A stretch of 64,000 nucleotides of DNA, taken from positions 107,440-171,439 of the forward strand of contig JACTAT010000329.1 in assembly GCA_014526335.1 (NCBI GenBank), in the 5' to 3' direction. This DNA comes from Chrysaora quinquecirrha. Its lineage: Eukaryota; Cnidaria; Scyphozoa; Semaeostomeae; Pelagiidae. Below the pieces are notes generated by a model. It was not told the DNA's origin. It was given only the letters and a program-made list of their open reading frames with translations, and ran no database searches. The first letter of the stretch is position 1. Each line of letters starts with the position of its first letter. The translations under genes were made by a program, and so were the position numbers. Below are positions 1-11,062 of the stretch, piece after piece.

Positions 1-3000
1 TCCTTTGTTTTTTCTCTGACTTGTCATTGTTATTATCATCTTTTGCAGCTTTCTCTTCGTCTTGTTTCGACGCCTCAGGTCTCTAAAACAAAAATAAAAA
101 CAGATGTTTGGGAGAACGTTCTGTATTGTTCTGTACTACGTCGTTGCTGTTTCAGACTTTTTCGACGAAATTCTGCCCGGATTGAAATTTCCCAAAACTT
201 TAAGATACTGGGATTTCGATGCTGAAGTCAGATAAAGCGTCAAAACCTAGGTGCTAAGTTTCATTGTCCTAGCTTTTGTAATATTGATGTTATGAGCATT
301 CGAGTTCTCCATTTTATAAGGGATTTGACCGTGAAATATGGCTTGTTATATGGCATTAGACTCATTACCTGAGTCGTAGTTATCGCTATTGAATTGAATG
401 GCTGGACGCTTAAAAACTACCTCACTGAAGCAAATCACAACAACATCAATTCAATTCAATGTGAGCGAAAGTAAGGGACTAAAGGGCTCAGCCCAATTGG
501 GTTGAAAAGTTTCACCCCGAGCCATTTTTCACGGTAAAAGCCCTTACGAAATTGGGATTTTGGAACGCTCATAAAATCAATATAACATGAACTAGGACAA
601 TGAAACTTTGCACCTAGGTTTTGACGCTTTATCTGGTTTTCGCATCGAAATCCCAGTACCTTAAAGTTTTGGGAAATGACAATCTTGGCAGCATGTCGTC
701 GAAAAGGACTACTCTATAACGATAACTATAACTTGAGGACACTATCAGTCAGAAATACTTACATTGTTTTGGTTAATGTTCTTTCCTGGCGGCTGTAGTT
801 GTCTTCCATGTTTAGCTTTCAACTTTGCTGGTTGGAGAACAGTTTTTATTCGTTCAATCGGATGAGGTGGTTTCACCTGATTGCGTACGAGATTATTCTT
901 CATTTGGTCGTCGTCATTATTCTTCTTCTCTTGCTTTGATGCATCTTCTTTTTTTTTATCCTATCACCTAATCTCTGGGAAGTACGACCTACGTACCTGG
1001 CATCACACCGGCACGAAAAGTCATAAATGACCAAACTTGTTTGTGTGGTAAGTACGTAATCCTTTTCAATGGATGGTAGTACTTTCCTAGTGCCAAAACC
1101 TAACCGAGGGTTGGCAGCAGCGAAGCACCTAGTAATGGTCTTTTTAATTTGACTTTCGAATCGCAATGAGACGTTTCCTATGCAAGGCATTTTTAATTTT
1201 AAGTAAACAGGGCACTTGTGCGGACCATACTTTTTATCAGCCGAAAAACTTGCGATCTTCTTGGGAAAACAATCCGAAATGAATGGACTCTTCAAATAAT
1301 TCTATTGGTCTTCCCGCTGTATCCGACCAATTCAGCTTTTCGTTCTTTCTGATTGGTGCATTTCGAGCCGCATCTGGGTATAAATTCTGCCTTAGTCTAT
1401 TGTTTCGGTCTGTTTCTGACGTTCATAATCGAAGGAGTGTCAGACGAAAGAAGCTTTTAAGTATGCCCAAAAATTATTCCGCTATTCATCGCAATTTTGT
1501 GCATATTCTTCCTTCTGCTCTGAAATGTTTCTGGCGCCCTTTTTGGCATATTTTTCTTTAGTTTTAGATCTTATTAACGCCTTCATCAAGCTCTTATGGC
1601 CCTTCGGTCGTTTCACTCTATCATGGCCAGCATTTACACTAGCCTCGCTTCCATAATCTCCTTTCTTCGCAGCCTCCTTTGCAGGATCTTCACCAGTCTC
1701 CCCCCTTTTCCCTGCTAAACCCTTACTCCCATCCAAAACCAAATTATTTCTAACTAAATCCTGAAAGTTCACCTCACTAGGGGACTGAGTTTTCTCTCCT
1801 TCCAACATCTTGTCTTCACCTCGTTCTGATTGCTCACTGACCTCGTATTGATCTTTTATAGAGTCTTCCTGCTTGGAATTAACAGCTTCCGGGTCGATTT
1901 CTTTCTTACCGATTATGATACCTTGGACTTTATCACTTGGTTTCGACAACAAGGCATTTTTCTTGGAATTATCATCTACTTCCTCAGATCGGCCGTCCTC
2001 TAGAGCTTCCTTTGTTTGTTCATGTGTTGGTAGATCTGTTGGTTTATGCACTGGAGCTTGGGTGGATAATAAACTATCTTGGTTTGGCTGTAGCCGTTTT
2101 GTTGCTGTTTGTATGGGATGGGCCTGCATTGACGCTTCCTGCAAACACGAATTCGAACAAATTACAAAATTGGAGAAAACAACAACCACTGAGACACTGG
2201 ACGCTATACACACTACTGTAGTAGATACGCACTATGTACTGTAGTGGTATTTTTTGCGTACTGTTGTGGTACAAAAAGATACCATCACATCAAGCATAAT
2301 AACTCACCATAGTAGTGCGTATACACCACAGTATGCAACAAATACCACCACATCAAGCATATTAGCCTACCACATCAAGCATAATAACCCACCACATCAG
2401 GCATAATAACCCACCACCGTAGTGCGTATACACCACAATACGCAAAAAATACCACCATATCAAGCATAATAACTTACCACATCATGCATAATAACCCACT
2501 ACAGTAGTGCGTATCGACCACGATGAAATTGAGATAATGGCAATGCAGCGCTTCTCGAAAGAGAACAGCTTCATCTATTGTTTACATGGGCAGCATATCA
2601 CTTAGCTGCTACCATTCCCGCTCCGCTACGCTAGGCGAACTTATACATATTTTAAGGCTGTCTCTTTATCCAGTTCAGCAGAAAATTTGGCAAAGTTCGA
2701 GATAAAGAGCAGGTTTTCCTCCATGGGAAATCGAAAATGGTTCGAGACAGCGAATGTTCGAGATAACGTTGTTCGAGATAGCGGATGATTTTTCGATACA
2801 AACCCTGATACCAAAACGAGGGGAAATGTTTGAGATAGCGAATGTTTGAGATAGCGGGCAGTCGAGATAGCGGATGTCAACTGTAACTGGCTTACTTTTT
2901 CCTTCGAATCTTCAGTAAATTGTTGGATCTTTTTCTCTAGTTCTAAAATCAAAGAAGATATTTAACAACAGCTATAGCAGAGTCATCATAAGAGCCAGGA

Positions 3001-6000
3001 AAGTTAAACCAAATTCAACTTTTCATGTTTGCACTACCGCGGAAGAGCAACTGTCCAGCCACGGTAGAGCCACTGTAAGGAAGTGTTTCCATTACAACTG
3101 AAAATGTCACAGCACTGTCTTAGCACTGGCACAGCCACTTTTGGCTATATGAAAACCAGGCTTTATCAAAATTTTAATTTTAATTTTTTCAATTTTAATT
3201 TTAATTTTAATTTTAATTTCAATTTTAATTTTAAGCTTAATTTTAATTCTAATTTTAATTTTAATTTTAATTTTAATTGATTTTAATTTTAATTTTAATT
3301 TTAATTTTAATTCTACTTTCAATTATAATTTTAATTTTAATTTTGGCGCGAAAATCTGACTTGATCCAGTCCTAAGAATCATTACGAGTATCTACAACTA
3401 GTTTATTAATAATAACTAGCCCTTGCCCGTCTCAGACCACCACCTTGTTAGGACCACGGCCTCTCATAGACTCCACCAATATATTTGCTGCTATTCTGAA
3501 TCGGGATTTTTCTCAGAATCTTAATCTGGAACCTTGATCTTCATCTTTATCTTAATCTTAGTCTCAGGCTTAATCTTAGTCTCAAACTTTAATTGAATCT
3601 TAATCTTAACTTGCATCTGAATTTGAATCTTAACCCTACACTCAATCTTAACCTCAATCTCAGTTTCAATCTTAACCTGCATCTGAATTTGAATCTTAAT
3701 CTTAATCTAAATCTTAATCTCAATCTTAATTTCAATTATAGCTTTTATCTTGATTTCTATCTTAATCTTAATCTTAATGTAATCTTAAACTTAATCTTAA
3801 ACTTGAACTTAATCGTAATATTAGTATTTGTCTTTGTGTTATTTAATTAATTGATAATAATAGTGACTGAATTGTTTTCACCTTCAATTTTCTCCTCGGC
3901 TTTATCTAATTTCTTCTGAATATCCATTTTTACTTGCTAAAATGCATAAAAAGATCAATATAGACGTGTGTATATTCTTCCTGAATGAAAAATACTAAAA
4001 TAGATTTCTTAGCATTGGAAGATGGAGGATATCTTGTACACGGTATCTTTCTACTAACCTCAGAGGCGAACCCTTCTTCTTTTACTTTTCCAAGAGTCTT
4101 TTTCAGTGCCTCATTCGACTCTCTTAGTTTTAGTCTTTCGGTCTAGAAAAGACAAACGAAACACGTAAAATAACGGGAAAACCCCCTGTAAAATATTAAG
4201 CTTTCTCTCGAATAGAATGAGCGAATAGATCGACAACAGCAAACTGACGGGGCTCAAAACACAAGCTCTAACCAAGCACAAAATTTTAATCACATAAAGA
4301 ACGTGTGGGCGTACTGAGTAAAAAAACTCGGTCAGGGAAACCGAAGCGCTAATCTTACAAAGGGCCTAGCCATTCCTCGATTAAGCGTGCGGGCACTTCC
4401 GTCTCAAAGAGAAGCAATTATTTGAAAATTTATGAATAAACTAACGTTCTGCCGAAAACTAAACTTTGCAACAACTGGCAAAGGATGCCTCCTGATTCAT
4501 CCCATCAAGAGCTTTCACATACATTATTAAAGGAATGTTAGGGAACCACCTCGATGCATTTATTCGAGGGAGGGCCCTGGTATGATGTATAGTGTAGGAG
4601 TTAATCCATCGGTATAATTTTGGGTACACATTTTCAGGTATTCGCTATAAAAAGAGGAGGCATTTTGTTTCTTGGGCGGCACATCCTTATCTGAAACTAA
4701 GTCAAATACCCCTGGCCATTCCCTATAGGGGTTACCCACCAAATACAGAGCTAAGGCATCGAAAGAGCCAGTGCAGTCCCGCTGACTAGAGGCTACCCCT
4801 TCCCCCCGATATGAAAATTATTAATAATAATGGGCATTAGATAGGAAATATTTATACAGAAATACAGTATATATGACCATTGAAATAATTACCCTTTCAG
4901 ATTGATAATAACCAAAATATTTCCGCTGCTCGGTATCACATTCTGACTTTTCTTTATATAATGTCTCCACTCTCTCTAGAATTTGGGTGAAAACACAATT
5001 AAGACGTCCACAATTAAACCTGATTAAGACGTCCACCAGAACTCAACAATGCTAGCAATGCTGTGCCCGGAAGGGGGGTGGGGGTACTCCTTAATGTAGG
5101 CTGACAGGTATGTGCCCCTCATATGGGTGGGTTTTTCTTGAAAAATTCCCCACAAATTCACCTCATAGACCCCAAATCAATATGACTGAGCATTAGTCTC
5201 CACACATCTGTCCACGATTGTAGATTCCACAAGACATGTTTACCCCATTATCTATAGGGGTTACCCACCAAATACTGGGCTAATGCATCGAAGGAGGCAG
5301 TGCAGTGCTGCTGACTGAAGGCTAGCCCCCCCCCCCAAAACCTCGCAGTTAAGAGATCGAAAAACGCTACTCCATACCTTGTAAAGATTTCGACTCGTGC
5401 TCTTTAGCATCTTTCAACTTTTCAAAATCTTCTTTATGGCCAGCAACGATTTTCTGATGGTCTTTTGACAGTCGAACATATTGCTGCTCCAGTCTTTGAA
5501 AATCAGCTGTAACTTCTTCATGACGGGCCTAAAAGCAAGAAATTTTTCAAGACATAAAGCATAACTTAAGGCGTAAAAACAGAGACATCGAGCTCTGTAT
5601 CTCAATAGAAACGTCGCTGGCTCTCTGGTCATGCAGTCCGTGTGGAGGTGCTGTGGCGTCGTGGTGTAATCAAGCTGACTCGTGGTGTCAGGAGCTCAGT
5701 GTGGTCAGGGTTCGGGCCCAGCCACGGTACCGGCACAGCCAGGATTGAGATCTCAATTAGTAAACCTACTACTGAGATCCTAGCCACTGGTGCTAAAACA
5801 CTATTTCACCATAAAGTCCTAGATGGAATCTCTTCTTTTGTGGTATGCCCTTATGGAAAACTTCATCCTAGTGTTCGCCGTTCACGACAAATATATATAC
5901 ATATGATGCTTAAGAAGGCTCAACATAGCCGAAACACAAAAAGTCAATCAGGAGGAGAGCTTTGCGCTTATGACTTACGATCTCATCGAGCTCTATAGCT

Positions 6001-9000
6001 CAGTGGAAATTTCGTTGGCTCTCTGACCATTCAGTCCTGGTTCAAATCCCATCTCTGTTGGTATGCCACTTGTGGAAAAATCCATCCTAGTGTTTGCAAT
6101 TCATAACAAATATGTATGGTGCTAAAGAAGGCTCAACATTGCCGAAACTCAAATGTCAAACGGGAGGAGAGCCTTGGGCTGTATGAATTGGAGAGTTACT
6201 CGGTGATTTCAATGAGCTCTATAGCTCAGTGGAAACGTCGTTGGCTCTCTGATCATGCAGTCCAGGTTCGAATCCCATCTATTGTGGTATGCTACTTGTG
6301 GAAAAATCCATCCTTGTGTTCGCCGTTAATGACAAATATACACAAATGTGTATGGTGTTGAAGAAGGCTCAACATAGCCGAAACACAAAAAGTCAACCGG
6401 GAGGAGAGCTTTGGGCTGCATGACTTGGAGAGTTCCTTGGCGATTTCATTGTCCTATATAGCTCAGTGGAAACGTCGTTAGCTCCCTATTGATTTGAATC
6501 TATATTACATTTTTCGGCTGAATAATCAGTCATCTTTAGTCACAGCAATAATTCCAATGAAGTCAGGGTTTAAATCTTGGGCTATGTTTACACGAGAGAA
6601 AGTAGAACGGATCTAAAGTGGATCGGATCCAGAAGTTCTAGTTTTGATACGGATTCAGCCAAGCCGAAACATGTATTACAGACTCTTTCTGACAAGTATT
6701 ACACTCTATTAGACCTTTTCAAAGAGGTATTGGTCGCTGCGACATTTTTCTGGAAGAAGGCAGGCATCTTGAGTAGGGAAATCCCCTCTTTTTCTTCCAT
6801 TATTGTGCATTTGAAGCAAAATTTGCTGTACTACCTCTCCTAAAGCAACTGCAATCTAAATTGTTGAACATGGAGCACGCGAAGAAGATTCTGTTACTCA
6901 AGATGTCTGCCATCTTCCAGAAAAATGTCACGCCGACCCACACCTCTTTGAAAAGTTCTATTGTTGCCAGAAGCGGACGGACTGGCAGCGAATCTCAAGG
7001 GTTGCTATTTCCAGTAAAAAGGACGTCAATTTACTATAGCCATTTTTTGTTAGTTGCTTCTAGCGAGCTCCTCTGTAAAAAATCAATTGGAGGCAAGGGC
7101 CACTGTTCGTGTAAATAATTCTTTTCTTATTTAGGATATTTCGATGGCAAAAATCGTCTCCCTTTCTACATATTTTCGCACTTTCTATTTTCTTGCTTCC
7201 AAATTTTTGTGCGAATATGCTGATTATCTTTTTATTTTAACTTCTTCCTAATTATCTGCATCATGAAAACATTTCTGTTACTTCAAACTGTTTTCAGACT
7301 GAGCGAAACCAATCAAAATCTGTTCGAAATCCCAAGAAAACGATTTGCTCCAAAACACCAGAAACTGTTCAAGATCCTGAAGGCCTAAAGCCCGGGTTGC
7401 AATCGCAACCTAGCATCACTGCCAGTTCGCCCCTGATTGTTGCTCAAATTCATTTCTCAAATCATAGAAATCCGGAAATGGAGAAATGAAATGTCAAATG
7501 TTCAAAAATCCTTTGTGGCAAAGTAACATTGGTTTTATCACGTGACCAGGAAAGATACGCGTTGATTGGCTATTCGAAAATGCTAATTAACTAATGAAAT
7601 AAAACCTTACTTTCTGCATTCTGTGTTCAGTATCCAAAGCATTGAATCTGTTAGTTGCTTCTTGCTGTAAATAGAGATGACTTGAGCTATCATAAATCAT
7701 AAATCATCAATCACCTGTAATTGACTACATATGATCACACAACAGTGATCTGTGATCAATCCTCCCTGATCACTGATTGTAAATTATTATTTGCTTGTCA
7801 ATAACTATATATAATCACTAATCACTAATTGCTCATCACTAATCACTAATCATGAATCAGTAATCATTCATTCTTAATAAACAATGCACTATTAATCATT
7901 GATCACTAATCATAAATCAGTGATTAATGATTAATCAAAAATCAATGAATCATTTATCAATAATGATTAATACACAATAATCAACATCTCCACCATCAGT
8001 AATTGCTTATCAATAGTAAACAAATCACTTTTTATCATTAATCACTAACCACTGATCATAAATCAGTGATTATGAATCATTAATCAACTGATTACCTTGG
8101 CTCTTGTCATATTAGCATCACATTCTTTCATCTTTGTCACAAACTCTAGAAGTTGGTGAAAAAATTTCAGCAGAATCATAATTTGAAAAAAGATGGGTTT
8201 AAATCCAGATTTCATGAAAGAGCTGTTTCTCATTCATTCTTCAACTTATAAGCTCTGATCGTCTCATTTTGAGATAAACAGACCTTCTACAAACAGATAG
8301 GGTCTGGAGAACACCTTAACCTACAGAGGCAGTTCTTCCTGGAATCTTATATCTAACGAAAGTAAGAACAGTAACACTGTACAAAGCTTTCAGCAATGCC
8401 TCACAAAGAATTACAAAGAAGCAAATTTATGCAGCTGTAAGCTTTACACATATTGCATGCCCAACATTGGCTATATTAATCTTATTAATTTAGTTCATTT
8501 TTGTAGTGTTTCTTCAGTAGTATCTTTGTACAATCTTTCAGCTTTGCATATGCAGTTTTATGATATGATAAATATTTCAGTTTCTAATCTTTTAGCTTTT
8601 ACTGTTAGTAATTGTAGAGTTAACTTCTTTTGTTTTTGCTTTAAGAGTTGGTTTGTATTAGCTGCTTTTTGTTTTAAAATTTAGCTACTTTGTGGCACCA
8701 ACTTAAAAGAAAGTGATTAAAAAAAAGAGCATGGCTCTTATCCAATAAGCCCCCTCTCTAAAGAATACCCCCTGGGGGCTTAATAGAACATTTATGTTAA
8801 ACATCTACCATGTTTTGTAGCCCTGTGATCAGTTCTTTGTTTGAGAAGAGCAGCTTCCAGTTTTGATCTGTGTTCATAAACAACTGTTGAAAGAAATAGA
8901 ATTAAGCTTTCAAAGATTACAAAAGAATAACATTGGCCTTGCTCCCAAAGCCCCCAAAACCCCCAATTACCAGCATGAGACTGTTAGTTCTGCAAATCCA

Positions 9001-10773
9001 TTTTTCGGCATTTGAAATTTGATTTACACTCTTTTTTTTTTATAAGAAACCCATTTATAAGAAACTCAGTACTCAGGTCAATATTGGTTAAGAAACTTTC
9101 TGTACTCAACCAAAAATGGTAAGAAACTCGCAGGTCTCAAGAATCTTTAGAATTAGAAATAAAGCATCGAAAAACAAACTTCTGTTGCACCATAAGTGTC
9201 TATTTTTACAGAAAAAACAGCTGATGTAAACACAAATTGTATTGCCTCTTCTTTTTGTAGAATTTAAGTGTCAATTACCTGTTTTGGCACTTAAAAATTT
9301 TGATTCTAAAAAATTGCTAAGAAACTTTCAGTACCAAATTTGTCCCAAAACTAAGAACTGACCAAAAATCTTAATTTCTTATAAAGAAAAAAGAGTGTAT
9401 CTGTTTTAAGAAAGATTTTCTACGGTCTGGGTAGCATGCTTTACCTAATGGCCAGTCTGCAGAGTGCGGCATTTTCCCCACGATCCTGGGTGCGTGGATG
9501 CCATACTCTGCAGACTGGCCTAATGGCTTGTGTTTACGCATAGGACTGGCAGGCAAAAAGGCACTATCTGCTGCACCACAGAGCTACTAATCACCACCTT
9601 CATTTTTATGGAGAGTGCTATCCTATGGAGAGCTAGACAGAAAAACCTTTGCCTAGACTCCTAACCTTGTCTACATGGTAACTCTTAGAGCAGAGTACTG
9701 CCACTTGTCGGTATTAAGCACTTACGGTTCTTTACAGATTATACCCACACCCCAGATTGCATTGTTCTTTTTGTGCGGGGAATAGCACATTTGAGAACAA
9801 TAGGAAAACAATAGTCCCTATTATTTTGAATGAAATGGCACAGGGGAAGGTAGTGGGGGCAGCCTGTTTGCAGAGTATGGCTCTTTCCAACAAGATCTCC
9901 GGTGTGCAAGAGCCTCTCTCTATTGTTCTATCCTATTGTTAGCCTATTGTTCTATTGAAAATCTCAGGTGTGCAAGTGCCAGTGTGCATTCCATGTAGCC
10001 TACGCCGGAGATCTCTGCTCTGGCCTGGAGTCCAAAATTTTATTGCCGTACTGGCGTGGATCTTTCAAAAAAAACAATAGCCTCGACTATTATTTCAATT
10101 ATAAAACAATAGATCTATTGTTTCTTTTGGCGTGAAGTCCTATTTTGTCAGCGTATCTCCAGTGTGGCAATAACACGGAATGCACTCTGGTGCAAGTGCC
10201 CAACTCTGCAATCTGGGGGGGCAGTCTGGCCCACATCTTCATTCTAACCCCACAATTGAATTAGATTTCATGAATCTATGTAACAAAGCTGGTGATGTCT
10301 TTGGGGCAACGCGCTTTTCTTAATATGGCTTCTGAAACATACCATTTGAAGGTGCTGTGGAATTGTGGTGTAATCCAGCTGACTCGTGGTGTCAGAAGCT
10401 CAATGTTTTCAGGGTTCGAGCCCAGCCAAGGTAGCGTCACGGCCAGGGTTGAGGTCTCGATTAGTTAACCTACTACTGAGATCCTAGTGACTGGCACTAA
10501 AAACACCATTTCACCTTCACCTTCACTGACAGACAACTCACCTTGTAGTTGTGACTTGAGTGAAACTTGTCTTTTTGTAAGATAACTAAGTTTTCTATCA
10601 GTCTTTTCATACTTTTCTTGAAGTTCTGAGTACATGAAATACCCATAGATCCCAATAACCATGACAGCTATAACTCCAATCGTTGGTAGGAACGATTTTC
10701 CACGTCTGCTAAACATTTTTTGGAGTTCAATGCTTAGCCCTTGGTCCTTTGAACCAGGCCTGATGGTTATCAT
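1..10773 (-). CDS. GOLIM4: GOLIM4/GPP130-like Golgi type II membrane protein (partial, runs off left edge)
   Basis: Minus-strand gene built from small exons with consistent splice phases: 10542-10773, 8096-8145, 7611-7664, 5378-5528, 4893-4975, 4059-4142, 3882-3936, 2896-2942, about 1482-2138, 763-about 947, and 1-82. Exon 1 gives a short basic cytosolic tail (an alternative Met precedes FSRRGK), one transmembrane segment (FLPTIGVIAVMVIGIYGYF) and then the start of a coiled coil. The next exons continue an almost pure Glu/Lys/Gln coiled coil, including NRFNALDTEHRMQKARHEE, which resembles the lumenal coiled coil of GOLIM4 (GPP130). The distal exons are hydrophilic and acid-rich (DDNSKKN, EKKNNDDDQ, DDNNNDKSEKK), as in GOLIM4 C-terminal regions. 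Family members cycle between Golgi and endosomes. The join between the 1482-2138 exon and the 763-947 exon is uncertain because a Penelope-like fragment lies between them. GOLM1/GOLM2 is the alternative family. Confidence 0.72.
160..720. mobile_element. Inverted-repeat DNA element (MITE)
   Basis: The segment near 175-300 (cccaaaactttaagatactg ... cctaggtgctaag) recurs inverted near 570-690. The arms enclose a core containing ttcaattcaatgtgagc. That core recurs at about 21610-21760, inside gene A. It lies in an intron of the GOLIM4-like gene. Confidence 0.6.
952..1440 (-). mobile_element. Degenerate Penelope-like retroelement fragment (GIY-YIG region)
   Basis: On the minus strand the translation contains CRCDARYVGRTSQRLGDRI, the GIY-YIG-type endonuclease motif typical of the C-terminus of Penelope-like elements. 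The preceding region has several stops and frame changes, so this is a dead fragment. Its 3' edge abuts the poly-A-like stretch directly before the predicted exon at 763-947 of the GOLIM4-like gene. Confidence 0.6.
2240..2520. repeat. Minisatellite (accacatcaagcataataa units)
   Basis: Degenerate tandem copies of about 22 bp (accacatcaagcataataac and variants), interleaved with gtagtgcgtatacacca blocks. Intronic in the GOLIM4-like gene. Confidence 0.75.
2525..2883. mobile_element. 5'-truncated relative of the pogo/Tigger-like MITE at 15.6 kb
   Basis: Shares its core (gaaattgagataatggcaat ... ccattcccgctccgct) and right end (gatagcggatgtcaactg) with the element at 15596-16087, but has no matching left end. 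Contains extra gttcgagatagcg repeats. Confidence 0.7.
3165..3345. repeat. (TTTTAA)n hexamer microsatellite
   Basis: Nearly uninterrupted aattttaattttaatttt. Open frames here are repeat artefacts. Confidence 0.95.
3500..3850. repeat. Degenerate (AATCTT)n repeat
   Basis: Imperfect runs of aatcttaatctcaatcttaa. Probably a diverged relative of the hexamer array just upstream. Confidence 0.85.
5589..6500 (+). repeat. Tandem array of a tRNA-derived repeat (four units)
   Basis: Four units begin near agctctatagctcagtgg, with A-box-like sites at 5599, 5996, 6222 and 6459. Spacing is about 226-237 bp once the SINE inside unit 1 is discounted. Units 2 and 3 keep both internal Pol III promoter boxes: tagctcagtgg (A) and ggttcaaatcc or ggttcgaatcc (B, at 6039 and 6265). 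The last unit lacks the B box. The rest of each unit (aagaaggctcaacatagccg) is not tRNA-like, so this is a tRNA-headed SINE duplicated in tandem rather than a functional tRNA gene. Confidence 0.75.
5647..5810 (+). mobile_element. tRNA-derived SINE, copy 1
   Basis: Starts ggtgctgtggcgtcgtgg, with a B-box-like ggttcgggccc and the shared 3' block cctactactgagatcctag. Inserted inside the first unit of the tandem tRNA-derived array. Confidence 0.8.
6708..6963. mobile_element. MITE with long TIRs (cttttcaaagaggt family)
   Basis: The left arm (agaccttttcaaagaggt ... gacatttttctggaagaagg) is repeated inverted at the right (ccatcttccagaaaaatgtc ... acctctttgaaaag). Same family as 17915-18392 and 34827-36063. 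Confidence 0.8.
7120..7560. other. Intronic stretch, no confident feature
   Basis: Intron of the GOLIM4-like gene. A plus-strand segment near 7298-7480 is open after a possible acceptor (ttttcag), but has no start, donor or recognisable similarity. Confidence 0.4.
7700..8095. repeat. AT-rich satellite (aatcactaatcataaatca)
   Basis: Degenerate tandem copies of atcactaatcataaatcagt in an intron of the GOLIM4-like gene, ending directly at the donor of the exon at 8096-8145. Confidence 0.85.
9027..9397. mobile_element. MITE, cacKcttttttttataagaaac TIR family
   Basis: Left end cactctttttttttataag and right end cttataaagaaaaaagagtg, bordered by TA on both sides. The interior repeats aagaaactttcagtact-like motifs. 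Same family as elements at 32846, 46209, 50490, 58170 and 61046. Confidence 0.8.
9445..9526. repeat. Near-perfect hairpin
   Basis: taatggccagtctgcagagt at 9447 is answered by actctgcagactggcctaat at 9505-9524, forming a stem with a loop of about 35 bases. Probably a very small foldback MITE. Confidence 0.75.
9560..10350. other. Intronic stretch with repeat debris
   Basis: Contains several short attgttctattg-type motifs and caggtgtgcaagtgcc repeats that look like decayed mobile-element sequence. No gene seen. Confidence 0.4.
10351..10524 (+). mobile_element. tRNA-derived SINE, copy 2
   Basis: ggtgctgtgg head, perfect B box ggttcgagccc, shared 3' block and a ttcaccttcacctt end. It ends about 18 bp from the donor of exon 1 of the GOLIM4-like gene. 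Confidence 0.85.
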
Positions 10774-11062
10774 AAAGATAATGGCTACAACTCGGCAAAT
10801 ATTCTTAAAAAGTTAGCTCCAAAATACATGAGCATTTTGCTTACAACATGTTGTTGTTTTAGTCAAGTAATGATGACCTTCCGTAAGCAAAGTGAAATAC
10901 ACCTCCTCGCTGGAATACTGTCCCCTCCTTTACATATAGGTAGGTACAAAGGCACCAAAAAACAAATTGAAGAAAAATCGGCCTAGCAACTTCAATAAAA
11001 CTTTCCCTTGTTTTTACCACCAAGTCTCGAAGCTGGAATGTTTTTGCTGCAGCTTTTCTGGT

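Noticed and set aside
3083..3850. Asn/Leu/Phe-repeat open frames
   Set aside because: Translation of TTTTAA and AATCTT simple repeats.
6222..6280. Functional tRNA gene
   Set aside because: A and B boxes are present, but the sequence is one unit of a tandem tRNA-derived repeat and I could not form a convincing full cloverleaf.
7680..8095. CRISPR-like array of short repeats
   Set aside because: Degenerate, contiguous AT-rich satellite in an animal intron with no spacer structure.
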